From Pseudomonadota bacterium (GTDB lineage Bacteria > Pseudomonadota > Gammaproteobacteria > Steroidobacterales > Woeseiaceae): 42,614 nt of DNA. The first letter of the stretch is position 1. Each line of letters opens with the position of its first letter. Positions 1 to 8,989 of this stretch are shown piece by piece. The notes beneath the pieces are model-generated. The model did not search any database. It saw only the letters and a list, made by a program, of their open reading frames with translations, and had not been told where the DNA came from. A program made the position numbers and the translations under genes. Location: the NCBI GenBank assembly GCA_027618995.1, contig JAQCGO010000019.1:1-42614 (forward strand). Direction: 5' to 3'.

Positions 1-19
1 ATAATCGGCTCAACCGGGT

Positions 20-69
20 GGGTCAGTTTTCAGTGCAAATCCCGGGTCAGTATTGCGTGCAAATCAACA
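20..69. mobile_element. Putative right end of an IS21-type element (terminal repeats)
   Basis: Two imperfect 22-base direct repeats lie at 20-41 and 44-65. Each begins GGGTCAGT and ends GTGCAAATC, and 19 of 22 bases match. They are followed by TCAACA. Closely spaced repeats of this kind near a terminal CA are what I remember from the ends of IS21-family (IstA/IstB) elements, where they act as transposase sites. No transposase is visible because the window begins here. The match is from memory of the family pattern and has not been tested by search. Confidence 0.45.
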
Positions 70-73
70 ACCA

Positions 74-108
74 GGGACAGTTGCCGAAGGTAACTGTCCC
101 TTTTCTTT
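74..108 (+). terminator. Hairpin with T-rich tail upstream of aroK
   Basis: A perfect 9-base inverted repeat, GGGACAGTT (74-82) and AACTGTCCC (92-100), encloses a 9-base loop and is followed by TTTTCTTT (101-108). This is the shape of a rho-independent terminator and could insulate aroK from transcription leaving the putative insertion element. A palindromic repeat unrelated to termination is an alternative. Confidence 0.5.
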
Positions 109-128
109 CTACCCAACACCGGGCGGCG

Positions 129-638
129 ATGAATCAACTGCAAAATGTGTTTCTGATCGGCCCGATGGGAGCGGGAAAATCGGCTGTCGGGCGGCAGTTG
201 GCACAAGCGCTCCACATGACGTTTTTCGATAGCGACGACGAAATAGAAGCACGCACCGGCGTTGATATACCGTTCATATTCGAGAAAGAGGGCGAGGCGG
301 GTTTTCGCAAACGCGAAGCCAAAGCCATTGACGACCTGTCCGGCAAGGAAGGCATTGTGCTTGCAACCGGTGGCGGCGCAATCATGGACGCACAGAGTCG
401 TAGCTACCTGGGTGCGAGAGGTTTTGTCGTCTATCTTTATACATCCGTGGAACAGCAGGTCAGGCGAACGTTGCGAGGTCGTGAACGGCCGATGCTGGCG
501 AACGGCGACAGCCGCGAAATCCTCGAACAGCTGATGAATGTGCGGGATCCCCTGTATCGCGAGATCGCCGATATGGTCGTTGCAACGGACGGGCGCAAAG
601 TCAAAGCCGTCGCCGACGAGATCCTGGAAAAAATGTAG
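129..638 (+). CDS. aroK: Shikimate kinase
   Basis: Shikimate kinase phosphorylates shikimate with ATP in the fifth step of the chorismate pathway, in the cytoplasm. The 169-residue protein has the usual family length (E. coli AroK has 173). It shows a Walker A loop GPMGAGKSAVG near residues 10-20, the shikimate-binding DSDDEIE near residue 33, FRKRE near residue 57, the glycine triplet ATGGG near residue 78, and the lid arginines RGRERPML. The ATG at 129 is chosen because the upstream reading-frame extension runs into the repeat/hairpin region and has no family similarity. No strong ribosome site precedes it. aroB follows, as in most gammaproteobacteria, but the expected upstream pilQ is replaced by a putative insertion-element end. 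Confidence 0.96.
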   Translation: MNQLQNVFLIGPMGAGKSAVGRQLAQALHMTFFDSDDEIEARTGVDIPFIFEKEGEAGFRKREAKAIDDLSGKEGIVLATGGGAIMDAQSRSYLGARGFVVYLYTSVEQQVRRTLRGRERPMLANGDSREILEQLMNVRDPLYREIADMVVATDGRKVKAVADEILEKM

Positions 639-678
639 GGCAGCTTCGACAGGAGACTGATCTGCAGGTGGCGAAACA

Positions 679-730
679 GTGGGAGGCCGCCATGCGGGCG
701 ATTTTTATCGCGGACATGGCCCCCTCCCAC
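679..730. repeat. REPIN-like inverted pair of REP repeats
   Basis: A REP unit on the plus strand (679-701, stem CCGC-CAT-GCGG) is followed after six bases by an inverted unit (708-730; read on the minus strand its stem is GGGC-CAT-GTCC). Both start GTGGGAGG and end GCGA. The inverted arrangement can fold into one long hairpin, the organisation known as a REPIN. It fills most of the gap between aroK and aroB and creates a spurious in-frame N-terminal extension of AroB. Confidence 0.85.
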
Positions 731-756
731 AATTTCTTTGCGGTACTCTAGCGGGC

Positions 757-1827
757 ATGTCGTCAATCCGAACCATCAACGTCGAACTTGGCTTTCGCAG
801 CTACCCGATCGTCATCGGGGCAGGGCTGCTGGGCGGCGCATTTGATCTGCGGCCGTATGTCATCGGCAGTGACTGCCTGATTGTCAGCAATGAGACTGTA
901 GCGCCGCTGTACCTCGAGAAACTGAAAGCCAATCTTGTCGGCAAGAGCATAGCGGCCATCGAGCTGCCCGACGGTGAGGCGTACAAAACGACCGACACAC
1001 TACACATGTTGCTCGATAAGCTGGTCGACATTGGCGCGAATCGCGACACGACCGTCATAGCCCTTGGTGGTGGCGTCGTTGGGGATATCGCGGGCTTTGC
1101 CGCCGCAAGCTATATGCGTGGTGTCGGTTTCGTGCAGGTGCCGACAACGCTGCTGGCGCAGGTGGACTCCTCCGTTGGCGGCAAAACCGGCGTCAATCAT
1201 CCGCGCGGCAAGAATTTGATCGGTGCTTTCTATCAACCGGGCGTCGTGCTGATCGATACGCAAACCCTCGCAACACTTCCGGAGCGAGAACTGAAAGCCG
1301 GTCTGGCCGAAGTCATCAAGTATGGGGCGATCGCAGACCGCGGATTTTTTGCCTGGCTCGAAGCCAACATCGACGCGCTGCTCGCGGGCGATGCGGCTGC
1401 GCTGGCACACGCAATTCAGCGCTCCTGCGAACTCAAGGCAGAGATCGTTGCCGAGGATGAGCGCGAGGGCGCACGGCGCGCACTGCTGAATTTTGGCCAC
1501 ACCTTCGGCCACGCGATCGAACACTGTCTGGGCTACGGCGAATGGTTGCATGGCGAGGCAGTCGCCGCGGGCATGGTTATGGCTGCCGCGCTTAGTGACA
1601 TCCCAGGCGATGACGCCGCAAGGCTTGCGGCCTTGCTGCAAAAGGCCGGACTACCGACCACGCCGCCACGCATCGGTGCGAGCAAGATGCTCGATGCGAT
1701 GGGAATGGACAAAAAAGTACTGCACAAACAGCTCCGCTTCGTGCTGCTGAAGGCTCTGGGCGAGGCTTTTGTCACCGCTGACTATGACGTACGCAAGTTA
1801 CAACAGGTGCTTGAGGCGGCGGACTGA
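757..1827 (+). CDS. aroB: 3-dehydroquinate synthase
   Basis: AroB converts DAHP to 3-dehydroquinate, the second step of the shikimate pathway, using NAD and a divalent metal. The 356-residue protein matches the family length (E. coli has 362). Visible motifs are [11 protein letters not shown] (NAD binding), [20 protein letters not shown] with the following HPRGKN (substrate binding), LAEVIKYG, and [11 protein letters not shown] with metal-binding histidines. The ATG at 757 is preferred over the upstream start at 679, because the first 26 codons of that longer form are encoded by the REP pair. Its TGA overlaps the ATG of the next gene, so the two are translationally coupled. Confidence 0.96.
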   Translation: MSSIRTINVELGFRSYPIVIGAGLLGGAFDLRPYVIGSDCLIVSNETVAPLYLEKLKANLVGKSIAAIELPDGEAYKTTDTLHMLLDKLVDIGANRDTTVIALGGGVVGDIAGFAAASYMRGVGFVQVPTTLLAQVDSSVGGKTGVNHPRGKNLIGAFYQPGVVLIDTQTLATLPERELKAGLAEVIKYGAIADRGFFAWLEANIDALLAGDAAALAHAIQRSCELKAEIVAEDEREGARRALLNFGHTFGHAIEHCLGYGEWLHGEAVAAGMVMAAALSDIPGDDAARLAALLQKAGLPTTPPRIGASKMLDAMGMDKKVLHKQLRFVLLKALGEAFVTADYDVRKLQQVLEAAD

Positions 1828-2960
1828 TGGCTGCGGCTCTGCTGGCACCTTACGCCGCCGATGAGCAGCACAGTCGTGGCAGGCGCCACGCCGAATCCCC
1901 GCCACGTTTTCGTGGCGAGTACCAGCGCGATCGGGATCGAATCGTGCACTCCACGGCCTTTCGACGCCTGGTGTACAAGACCCAGGTGTTCGTCAATCAC
2001 GAAGGCGACCTGTATCGCACGCGGATGACGCACTCGCTCGAGGTGGCGCAGATTGCACGTACAGTCGCGGTCGCCCTGGACCTCAATGAACCACTGACCG
2101 AAGCGATCTGCCTTGCGCACGACCTTGGCCATACGCCGTTCGGCCATGCCGGGCAGGATGAGCTGAACGTCTGCATGCGCGATTTTGGCGGCTTCGAGCA
2201 CAACCTGCAGTCCTTGCGCGTGGTTGACGAGCTCGAAGCAAAGTACGCGGATTTTCCGGGTCTGAATCTGATGTTCGAAACGCGCGAGGGCATACTGAAG
2301 CACTGTTCGGTGAAAAATGCTCGCGAGCTGGGTGATGTCGGCGAGCGTTTTCTGCAACGCATGCAGCCAGGCCTGGAAGGGCAGCTCGCCAACATCGCAG
2401 ACGCCATCGCCTACAACAATCATGATGTGGATGATGGTTTTCGCGCCGGGCTCCTGAGCATCGAACAACTCCGCGAACAGCCGTTGTTCGGCCAGCAATA
2501 TGAAAAAGTGCGCGCACGGTATCCGGCACTCGAGGACCGGCGGCTGATCTACGAAATCATGCGGCGCATGATCGATACCGTGGTCACGGACCTGATCGAG
2601 AACACGCGGAAAAATCTCCTGGCCGCAGGGCCGCAATCGATCGAGGATGTGCGCAGGGCAGCGCGCGAACTGGTCGTCCTTTCTGCCGAAGTATATGAAC
2701 AGCATGTGTCACTCAAGCGCTTCCTGAACAAGCATCTTTACTCACATGAAAAGAAGCTTGTGATGACCCAACAGGCAAAAACCATCGTGCGCGAATTGTT
2801 CGCGACTTACATCGGCGATATTCAAAGGATGCCAAGCGAATTCTCGATGCGCGCCGGGCTAATGGACGCCACGGGCCGGGCGCGCGTAGTGGCTGACTAT
2901 ATCGCCGGCATGACCGATCGCTACGCAATTGCCGAACACGAGCGCATTACGGGCTGTTAG
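1827..2960 (+). CDS. dGTPase-like HD-domain nucleotide triphosphohydrolase
   Basis: This is a deoxyguanosinetriphosphate triphosphohydrolase-like protein (Dgt family, the short 370-400 residue type) of 377 residues. The family hydrolyses dNTPs to deoxynucleosides and triphosphate, helping to control dNTP pools. The N-terminus has the family pattern SPPRFRGEYQRDRDRIVHS followed by FRRLVYKTQVF. The metal-binding HD motif HDLGHTPFGHAGQ lies near residue 98, and an upstream histidine is in RTRMTHSLEV. The ATG overlaps the aroB stop by one base. Linkage to aroB and hemE is common in proteobacteria. Whether it prefers dGTP cannot be read from sequence. Confidence 0.88.
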   Translation: MAAALLAPYAADEQHSRGRRHAESPPRFRGEYQRDRDRIVHSTAFRRLVYKTQVFVNHEGDLYRTRMTHSLEVAQIARTVAVALDLNEPLTEAICLAHDLGHTPFGHAGQDELNVCMRDFGGFEHNLQSLRVVDELEAKYADFPGLNLMFETREGILKHCSVKNARELGDVGERFLQRMQPGLEGQLANIADAIAYNNHDVDDGFRAGLLSIEQLREQPLFGQQYEKVRARYPALEDRRLIYEIMRRMIDTVVTDLIENTRKNLLAAGPQSIEDVRRAARELVVLSAEVYEQHVSLKRFLNKHLYSHEKKLVMTQQAKTIVRELFATYIGDIQRMPSEFSMRAGLMDATGRARVVADYIAGMTDRYAIAEHERITGC

Positions 2961-2987
2961 AATGCGCCGCCAACGAGAGAACGACGC

Positions 2988-3767
2988 GTGACAACCAAGA
3001 ATATTGCCGACCAAGACCGCTTGATATTCGCACTGGACGTCCCTGACTGCGCGCGTGCCCGTGAGCTTGCCACAGAACTCGACGACGCTGTGACGTTCTA
3101 CAAGATCGGGCTCGAGCTCATGATGACCGGCGGATACTTCGAGTTGCTGGAGTGGCTGCTCGAGCGCGACAAGAAAGTGTTTTGCGACCTCAAGTTTTTC
3201 GACATTCCGGCAACAGTCGGATCAGCCGTCAGGCAACTCAAGGACCGCGGTGCAAGTTTCGTCACCGTGCATGGCAACCAGTCCATCATGGAAGCTGCCG
3301 CGGCCAACAAGGGCGACTCGCTCAAGGTGCTCGGCGTTACAGTATTGACGAGCCTCGATCGCGGCGACCTGGATGACCTGGGCTTCGCCTGTGATATCGA
3401 AGAACTTGTTATCTCGCGCGCGCGGCGCGCGTTGCAAGCCGGCTGTGATGGAGTCATTTCGTCCGGTCTCGAAGTGGCGAAGCTGCGCGCCGAGGTCGAT
3501 TCGAAGTTGCTCGTCATCACCCCGGGTATTCGACCTGTCGACAACAAACCGGCGAACGACACCTGGGAGGCGGCCATGCCAGGGAGCGGCCAGTGGGAGG
3601 CGGCCATGCCGGCGACTGACCAGAAGCGTGTAGTCACCGTCGAGTCCGCGTTCGCCAACGGTGCCGACTACATCGTCGTCGGCCGTCCGATTCGCGATGC
3701 GGCTGATCCGCGCGCCGCGGCCGAAGCGATCCAGGCAACCATCGCCAGCCAGATGGCGGCGCGGTAG
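2988..3767 (+). CDS. pyrF: Orotidine 5'-phosphate decarboxylase with a REP-derived in-frame insert
   Basis: PyrF decarboxylates OMP to UMP, the last step of pyrimidine synthesis. It is recognised by [11 protein letters not shown] near residue 67 (the catalytic Lys/Asp set), VITPGIRP near residue 180 and IVVGRPI near the end. The start is a GTG at 2988, with GAGAGA about nine bases upstream. The protein has 259 residues, and about 240 remain if residues 192-210 are removed. Those residues contain WEAAMP twice and are encoded by two REP repeat copies. The insert lies between GIRP and DQKRVVT, in the flexible phosphate-gripping loop. The frame is kept, so the enzyme may still work. It is the fourth gene of the aroK operon. 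Confidence 0.93.
   Translation: MTTKNIADQDRLIFALDVPDCARARELATELDDAVTFYKIGLELMMTGGYFELLEWLLERDKKVFCDLKFFDIPATVGSAVRQLKDRGASFVTVHGNQSIMEAAAANKGDSLKVLGVTVLTSLDRGDLDDLGFACDIEELVISRARRALQAGCDGVISSGLEVAKLRAEVDSKLLVITPGIRPVDNKPANDTWEAAMPGSGQWEAAMPATDQKRVVTVESAFANGADYIVVGRPIRDAADPRAAAEAIQATIASQMAAR
3564..3617 (+). repeat. Tandem REP copies inside pyrF
   Basis: TGGGAGGCGGCCATGCC occurs at 3564-3580 and again at 3594-3610, a 30-base period. The second copy continues GGCGACT, matching the intergenic copies near 15856. The insert adds about 57 bases (19 codons) in frame to pyrF, flanked by a GAC on each side (3558-3560 and 3618-3620) that may be a short target duplication. Confidence 0.9.
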
Positions 3768-3775
3768 ATATCGCG

Positions 3776-4840
3776 ATGGCGCAGCTCAAAAACGACCTGT
3801 TGCTCCGCGCCTTACTGCGCGAACCGGTTGACCGAACCCCGGTCTGGATCATGCGCCAGGCCGGTCGCTACCTGCCCGAGTACCGCCAGGTTCGCGAACA
3901 GGCCGGCGATTTCATGAGCGTCTGTTCGAATCCGGAGCTTGCCTGCGAGGTCACCATGCAACCGCTGCGGCGCTACAAACTCGACGCGGCAATCCTGTTT
4001 TCCGACATCCTCACGGTACCGGACGCCATGGGCCTCGGCCTGTATTTTGCCGCGGGCGAAGGACCGCGATTCAAGCGTCCGGTCCGCAAGACCGCTGACA
4101 TTCGTCGTCTGAAACGGCCGGATGTCGAGCGGTCGTTAGCTTATGTCTTCGAAGCCGTACGCACGATACGGCGCGAATTGAACGGCAGTGTGCCGCTGAT
4201 CGGTTTTGCGGGCAGCCCGTGGACGGTTGCGACCTACATGGTTGAAGGACGTTCAAGCCGTGATTTCGCGACGATCAAGGGACTGGCCGCGGAAAATCCG
4301 GAGGCCCTGCTCAGTCTGCTCGACACGGTCGCGCGCACGACCACCGACTACCTGAACGCACAAATTGACGCCGGCGCACAGGCAGTAATGGTATTCGACA
4401 CCTGGGGCGGAGCGCTCGAGGGCGACGATTATCGCCGCTATTCGCTGGCCGCCATGCAACAGATTGTCGACGGACTGACTCGCGAACAGGATGGCCGACG
4501 CGTGCCCGTGATCCTGTTCACGAAGGGTGCCGGCGCCCAACTCGCCAATATGGCGGAGACTGGCTGTGACGCGCTGGGCGTGGACTGGACCACCGATCTC
4601 GCCACCGCGCGCGGTTACGTCGAGGACAAGGTCGCTCTGCAGGGCAATCTGGATCCGGCAACGCTGCGCGAGTCACCCGAGGTGATACGCCAGGGCGTTG
4701 CCGAGGTGCTCGCGAGCTATGGCAATGGCCCGGGCCACGTCTTCAACCTGGGCCACGGCATCACACCCGACATCGACCCCGCGCATCTCGGCGTACTCAT
4801 CGACGCGGTGCACGAGTTAAGTCCGCCGTACCATCGATAG
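3776..4840 (+). CDS. hemE: Uroporphyrinogen decarboxylase
   Basis: HemE removes four carboxyl groups from uroporphyrinogen III to give coproporphyrinogen III in haem synthesis. The 354-residue protein has full family length. Signatures are [16 protein letters not shown] near residue 22 (substrate-binding arginines), [14 protein letters not shown] near residue 75 with the catalytic aspartate, [16 protein letters not shown] near residue 143, FDTWGG near residue 204, and [10 protein letters not shown] near the end. It starts eight bases after pyrF and ends the forward operon. Its last 44 bases overlap the 3' end of the convergent MFS gene. Confidence 0.97.
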   Translation: MAQLKNDLLLRALLREPVDRTPVWIMRQAGRYLPEYRQVREQAGDFMSVCSNPELACEVTMQPLRRYKLDAAILFSDILTVPDAMGLGLYFAAGEGPRFKRPVRKTADIRRLKRPDVERSLAYVFEAVRTIRRELNGSVPLIGFAGSPWTVATYMVEGRSSRDFATIKGLAAENPEALLSLLDTVARTTTDYLNAQIDAGAQAVMVFDTWGGALEGDDYRRYSLAAMQQIVDGLTREQDGRRVPVILFTKGAGAQLANMAETGCDALGVDWTTDLATARGYVEDKVALQGNLDPATLRESPEVIRQGVAEVLASYGNGPGHVFNLGHGITPDIDPAHLGVLIDAVHELSPPYHR

Positions 4841-5991
4841 CAGGGCGCGCTGCGATAACTGTCAGTGCAAGCCCGCAGAAGATCGCGCCGGCGAAAAACG
4901 TCGACGATGCGCCGAGCCGATCCCAGAGCAGGCCGGCCAGCACGCTGGCGAGCAACATCGCGAGGCCGCAGAGCATACTGAAAAGGCCGAAGGCGGTAGC
5001 GCGCAGATCGGCGGGCGCCGTCGCCGCGACCATCGTTGCGAGCAGCCCCTGCGTCATACCCATGTGCAAACCCCACAGCGCGACGCCGGCGAACACCAGG
5101 CCCCACGATTGGGCCCAGGCCAGCAGCAGGTCGGCGACGATCAGGACGACCAGGCCCAGCGCCAGAAAACGCGTGTGGCTGATGCGATCCGACAAGCTGC
5201 CGAAGGGGTAGGCAGACAGCGCATAAACAATATTCATCGCGACCAGCACCAGCGGAATCCACGCCAGCGGCAAGCCGTTATGCTGTGCGCGCAGAACGAG
5301 GAATGCCTCGCTGAATCGCGCCAGCGTAAACACAACGCCAATCGCGACGATCCACCAATAGGCGGGTTGCAGGCGCTGCAGCTGGAGCCAGTGCATCGGG
5401 TTGCTGCGCCTGGCGGCTGGCCGTTGCGGCGGTTCGTGTACGCCGACCAGCAACAGCAGCACAGCAAGCACGGCCGGTATCACCGCTACCCAGAAAACCG
5501 CGCGAAAGTCGTTGGCCCAGAGCAGCATCAGGCCGACGGCCAGCAGTGGGCCAACGAACGCACCGATCGTGTCGAGCGATTGGCGCAAGCCGTAGGCCGC
5601 GCCGTGCGTATCTGTCGACGTCAGATCGGCCACGAGCGCATCGCGCGGCGCGCAATCCCTTGCCAACGCGATCTGCGAACCGCGCCGCAAAGACCATGCC
5701 GAAACTCGTGGCGATAGCGAACAAGGGTTTGCTGAGCGCGCCGAGCGCATAGCCCGCAACGGCCAATGGTTTGCGCTTGCCGAGGTAGTCGCTCAGGGAA
5801 CCGGAAAATAACTTGACGATCTGCGCGGTCGCTTCCGCCGTACCTTCGAGCAGGCCAACCGCAAGGGCGCTGGCGCCAAGGACCGAAACCAGGAACACCG
5901 GCAACAGGCTGTGGATGAGCTCCGACGAGACATCCATCAACAGGCTGACGATACCGAGTATCCAAACGCCTGTCGGGATACGCCTCAGCAA
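4797..5991 (-). pseudogene. MFS transporter, frameshifted
   Basis: Two reading frames together encode one major facilitator protein of about 400 residues. The N-terminal part (from a TTG at 5991, with GAGGG upstream) has several membrane segments and ends in FADRVGKGLR. The C-terminal part resumes with APRDALVADLTS, where intact relatives usually read GxRGAPRDALVADL. The frames switch at about 5649-5652, in a CGCG-rich stretch that looks five bases short of the expected sequence. The substrate is unknown. It is the last gene of tesA-fadD-MFS, nine bases after fadD. Either a real frameshift mutation or a sequencing error in the GC repeat would explain it. If genuine, the protein would stop shortly after the fourth to fifth helix or continue as unrelated sequence. 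Confidence 0.82.
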
Positions 5992-6000
5992 GGCTGACCC

Positions 6001-7662
6001 TCAGGACTCGCGTAAGGCGCGACGCAGGATTTTGCCAACGTTCGTTTTCGGCAGCGAGTCGCGAAACTCAACCGATTTGGGTCGCTTGTAGTTGGTCAGA
6101 TTCGCGCGGCAATGGTCGAGCACGTCCTGCTCGCTGACACTGTTGTTCTTGCGTACCGCGAACACCTTGATCACCTCGCCCGAGTGTTCGTCGGGCACCG
6201 CAATGGCGGCGGCTTCAAGAATGCCCTCCATCTCGACGACGACATTTTCGACTTCGTTCGGATACACATTAAAGCCCGAGACGATGATCATGTCTTTCTT
6301 GCGATCTTCAATGAACACGTAGCCGCGCTCATCAATACGTCCTATGTCGCCGGTACGCAGCCAGCCGCCCGGCAACATGACCTTGGCAGTCTCGTCCGAC
6401 CGATGCCAGTAACCTTCCATGACTTGCGGCCCCTTGATACAGATCTCACCAATCTCGCCCAGGGCGAGTTCCTTGCTGTCGTCGTCACGAATGCTCACGC
6501 TGGTCGACGACAACGGAATCCCGATGGATCCCGAGAACTCCTCGCCAATCGGATTAACGATCGCAGCAGGCGAGGTTTCCGTCAGTCCATAGCCCTGCAG
6601 AATCGGTGAGCCCGTGCGCTTGCGCCATTCCTTCGCGATGGCGGGTTGCACCGCCATGCCACCGCCCACACAGACCCGTAGCGCACTGAAATCGATCTTC
6701 GCGAAGTTAGCGGTGTTCATCAGCGCCGCAAACATCGTATTGACGCCCGTGAACAGGTTGAACGGATAGCGCGCCATCTCTTTCGCAAACGCTTCGAAAT
6801 CGCGCGGATTCGTGATCAGGACATTATGGCCACCCTGGGCCATCAGGGTCAGGCAATTCCCCTGCAGTGAAAAGATGTGGTACAGCGGCAGCGCCGTAAT
6901 CGCAACGATAGCACCAACGTCGGTATACGCGCCGGCCTGCCAGAGTATTGTTTGTTCAACATTGCACACCATGTTGCGATGACTGAGCATGGCGCCTTTC
7001 GAAACTCCGGTGGTGCCGCCCGTATATTGCAGAAATGCGATGTCGGCGAAGCCAAGATCTACCAGCTGCAGCTTCTGCATGGCGCCGATCTGCAACGCGG
7101 CCTTGAAGTTGATGCTATTTGGCAAAGAATACTTTGGGACTGTGCGCTTGACGTGCCGTAACACGAAATTCGTCAGCAGGCCTTTCGGGAAACTTAGAAA
7201 ATCGCCGATCGCGGTGACGAGCGTGTGGCGCACCGGCGTATGTTCGATGACGTCGGCCAGCGTGTGCGCAAAGTTCTCGAGGATAATGATGCACCTGGCA
7301 CCCGAGTCCTTTAGCTGGTGTTCGAGCTCCCGGCCGGTATACATGGGATTGACATTGACGACGACACAGCCGGCGCGAAATATTCCGCATAAAGCGACCG
7401 GGTACTGCAGGATATTCGGCAGCATGATGGCTACGCGTTCGCCGCGCGTCAGTCCGAGTGTTTGCTGCAGATAACAGGCGAACTGCATCGACAAACGATC
7501 AAGATCGCCATAGCTGATCGTTGTACCCATGTTCGTGTAGGCCGCGCGATCAGCATGTTTTGCAAATGTGCGCTCAACCATCTCGCGCAGAGAGCGAGAC
7601 TCAGGTGGTGGCAATTCCGCCGGCATGCCTTTCGGGTACGACTTGAGCCGGAGTTTTTCCAC
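6001..7662 (-). CDS. fadD: Long-chain fatty acid-CoA ligase
   Basis: This 553-residue acyl-CoA synthetase is of the FadD type (E. coli FadD has 561). It activates fatty acids with ATP and CoA at the inner membrane for beta-oxidation or lipid recycling. The ANL-family signatures are clear: the P-loop YTGGTTGVSKGA near residue 213, QGYGLTE near residue 360, and the fatty-acid ligase signature WLRTGDIG with RKKDMIIVSGFNVYPNEVE. The catalytic lysine lies in KTNVGKILRR at the C-terminus. The start is a GTG at 7662, preceded by AAGGAGG with four bases between, lying inside the end of tesA. The preceding gene encodes a thioesterase that releases fatty acids, so the two may act in sequence. Confidence 0.93.
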   Translation of the reverse strand: MEKLRLKSYPKGMPAELPPPESRSLREMVERTFAKHADRAAYTNMGTTISYGDLDRLSMQFACYLQQTLGLTRGERVAIMLPNILQYPVALCGIFRAGCVVVNVNPMYTGRELEHQLKDSGARCIIILENFAHTLADVIEHTPVRHTLVTAIGDFLSFPKGLLTNFVLRHVKRTVPKYSLPNSINFKAALQIGAMQKLQLVDLGFADIAFLQYTGGTTGVSKGAMLSHRNMVCNVEQTILWQAGAYTDVGAIVAITALPLYHIFSLQGNCLTLMAQGGHNVLITNPRDFEAFAKEMARYPFNLFTGVNTMFAALMNTANFAKIDFSALRVCVGGGMAVQPAIAKEWRKRTGSPILQGYGLTETSPAAIVNPIGEEFSGSIGIPLSSTSVSIRDDDSKELALGEIGEICIKGPQVMEGYWHRSDETAKVMLPGGWLRTGDIGRIDERGYVFIEDRKKDMIIVSGFNVYPNEVENVVVEMEGILEAAAIAVPDEHSGEVIKVFAVRKNNSVSEQDVLDHCRANLTNYKRPKSVEFRDSLPKTNVGKILRRALRES

Positions 7663-8283
7663 TTAGCCTCCTTGATTCGCCAGCGCACTGCTGATGATGG
7701 GCCAGGCATTGTCCAGCAGGATCGGCTGTGCAACAGCATTCGGGTGTATGCCATCGTCCTGCATCAGTTCTGCATTGAGGGCCACACCCTGCAGGAAAAA
7801 CTCTATCCAGGGAACATTCAGTTCGCTGGCAAGCTGCCGAAAAACGTCTTCAAATTCAGCGATGTAGCGCTGCCCGTAATTCGGCGGAATCCGGATGCCC
7901 AGCAAGACGACGGCGGCGCCTGAGTCCGTGCTGGTCTTGATAATCTCGTACAGGTTGGCCCGCATTGTGCCGGGTGGGATACCACGAAGGCCGTCGTTGC
8001 CGCCGAGTTCGAGAATGATCAGGGCCGGCGCAAAGGTATCGATCGCCTGGGAAATTCTGGCGGCGCCGCTCTCGGTCGTGTCGCCGCCGATGCTGGCGTT
8101 AATCACGCGATGTTCGTACCCTAGCTGCTTAAGCCTGGCCTGCAACAACGTGGCCCAGGACTGGTCAACATCAATACCATAACCGGCACTCAGGCTGTCG
8201 CCGAAAACCAGCACGGTTGGCGCATCGCTCGCTGCCGACTGGCCACCCGCCAGCAGCAGAGAAAAGGCAATAATCAGACGCAT
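7663..8283 (-). CDS. tesA: Thioesterase I / lysophospholipase L1 (GDSL esterase)
   Basis: A periplasmic GDSL hydrolase of 206 residues (E. coli TesA has 208) that cleaves acyl thioesters and lysophospholipids. An N-terminal signal peptide [19 protein letters not shown] precedes VLVFGDSLSAGYG (block I, catalytic serine). ASIGGDT follows (block II glycine), then ELGGNDGL (block III asparagine) and DGIHPN (block V Asp/His). The start at 8283 is fixed by the signal peptide. Its ATG overlaps the ATG of the divergent ybbA by two bases. The stop directly abuts the fadD start. The same tesA/ybbA-ybbP divergent layout occurs in E. coli. Confidence 0.95.
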   Translation of the reverse strand: MRLIIAFSLLLAGGQSAASDAPTVLVFGDSLSAGYGIDVDQSWATLLQARLKQLGYEHRVINASIGGDTTESGAARISQAIDTFAPALIILELGGNDGLRGIPPGTMRANLYEIIKTSTDSGAAVVLLGIRIPPNYGQRYIAEFEDVFRQLASELNVPWIEFFLQGVALNAELMQDDGIHPNAVAQPILLDNAWPIISSALANQGG

Positions 8284-8989
8284 GGATAGCAATTCAATCA
8301 ACGGTGCAGCCGTCCTCGAAGCGCGCGGTATCAGCAAGCAGGTTAGCAGTCCTGAGGGTCCTCTGACTATTCTTTCCGAGCTAAGTTTTGCCATCGACAA
8401 GGGCGAGTCGGTCGCAATCGTCGGACCATCCGGCGCTGGCAAGTCCACATTGCTGGCCATCCTCGCCGGGCTGGACTTGCCGAGCAGCGGACACGTTGTA
8501 CTGAATGGTAAAGATCTTGGTGAACTCGACGAGGATGGGCGGGCGATCGTTCGTGCCGAGAGCGTCGGTTTTGTTTTTCAATCTTTTCACCTGGTCCCTT
8601 CGTTGAATGCCCTCGAGAATGTCATGCTGCCGCTCGAACTCGCGGGCGTGAATGACGCGCGTGCCGCAGCGCACAGGATTATTGAACAAGTGGGCCTGCA
8701 GGAGCGCTGGCGGCACTATCCGGCGCAATTGTCGGGCGGCGAAAAGCAACGCGTGGCCCTCGCGCGCGCCTTTGCAACGGAACCCGCCGTGCTGTTCGCC
8801 GATGAGCCGACCGGCAATCTGGATAGTCGCACCGGCGAGAACATCATGAGCCTGATGTTCGAGCTGAATCACAATTCGGCGACGACACTGGTGCTCGTCA
8901 CCCACGACCAGGCACTGGCCGGGCGCTGTGATCGCGTCATCCAGCTGGATGCCGGTTTGCTGGTGAGCGACAGCAAGGTCGCGCGATGA
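8282..8989 (+). CDS. ybbA: ABC transporter ATPase, YbbA type
   Basis: The ATPase subunit (235 residues) of a LolD/MacB-like ABC system, partner of the following permease. Walker A is GPSGAGKST near residue 48, the Q-loop is in [12 protein letters not shown], the signature is LSGGEKQR near residue 150, Walker B is VLFADEP near residue 171, and the switch histidine is in LVTHD. ATG 8282 is the only plausible start in frame, and it sits in CATG so that it overlaps the start codon of divergent tesA. The promoter must therefore lie inside tesA. The last four bases overlap ybbP. The natural cargo is not established; the E. coli pair has been linked to periplasmic or lipid-related roles only loosely. 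Confidence 0.92.
   Translation: MDSNSINGAAVLEARGISKQVSSPEGPLTILSELSFAIDKGESVAIVGPSGAGKSTLLAILAGLDLPSSGHVVLNGKDLGELDEDGRAIVRAESVGFVFQSFHLVPSLNALENVMLPLELAGVNDARAAAHRIIEQVGLQERWRHYPAQLSGGEKQRVALARAFATEPAVLFADEPTGNLDSRTGENIMSLMFELNHNSATTLVLVTHDQALAGRCDRVIQLDAGLLVSDSKVAR

Noticed and set aside
5064..5717. 217-codon plus-strand frame over the MFS gene
   Set aside because: Gln/Arg/His-rich shadow frame of the transmembrane coding strand.
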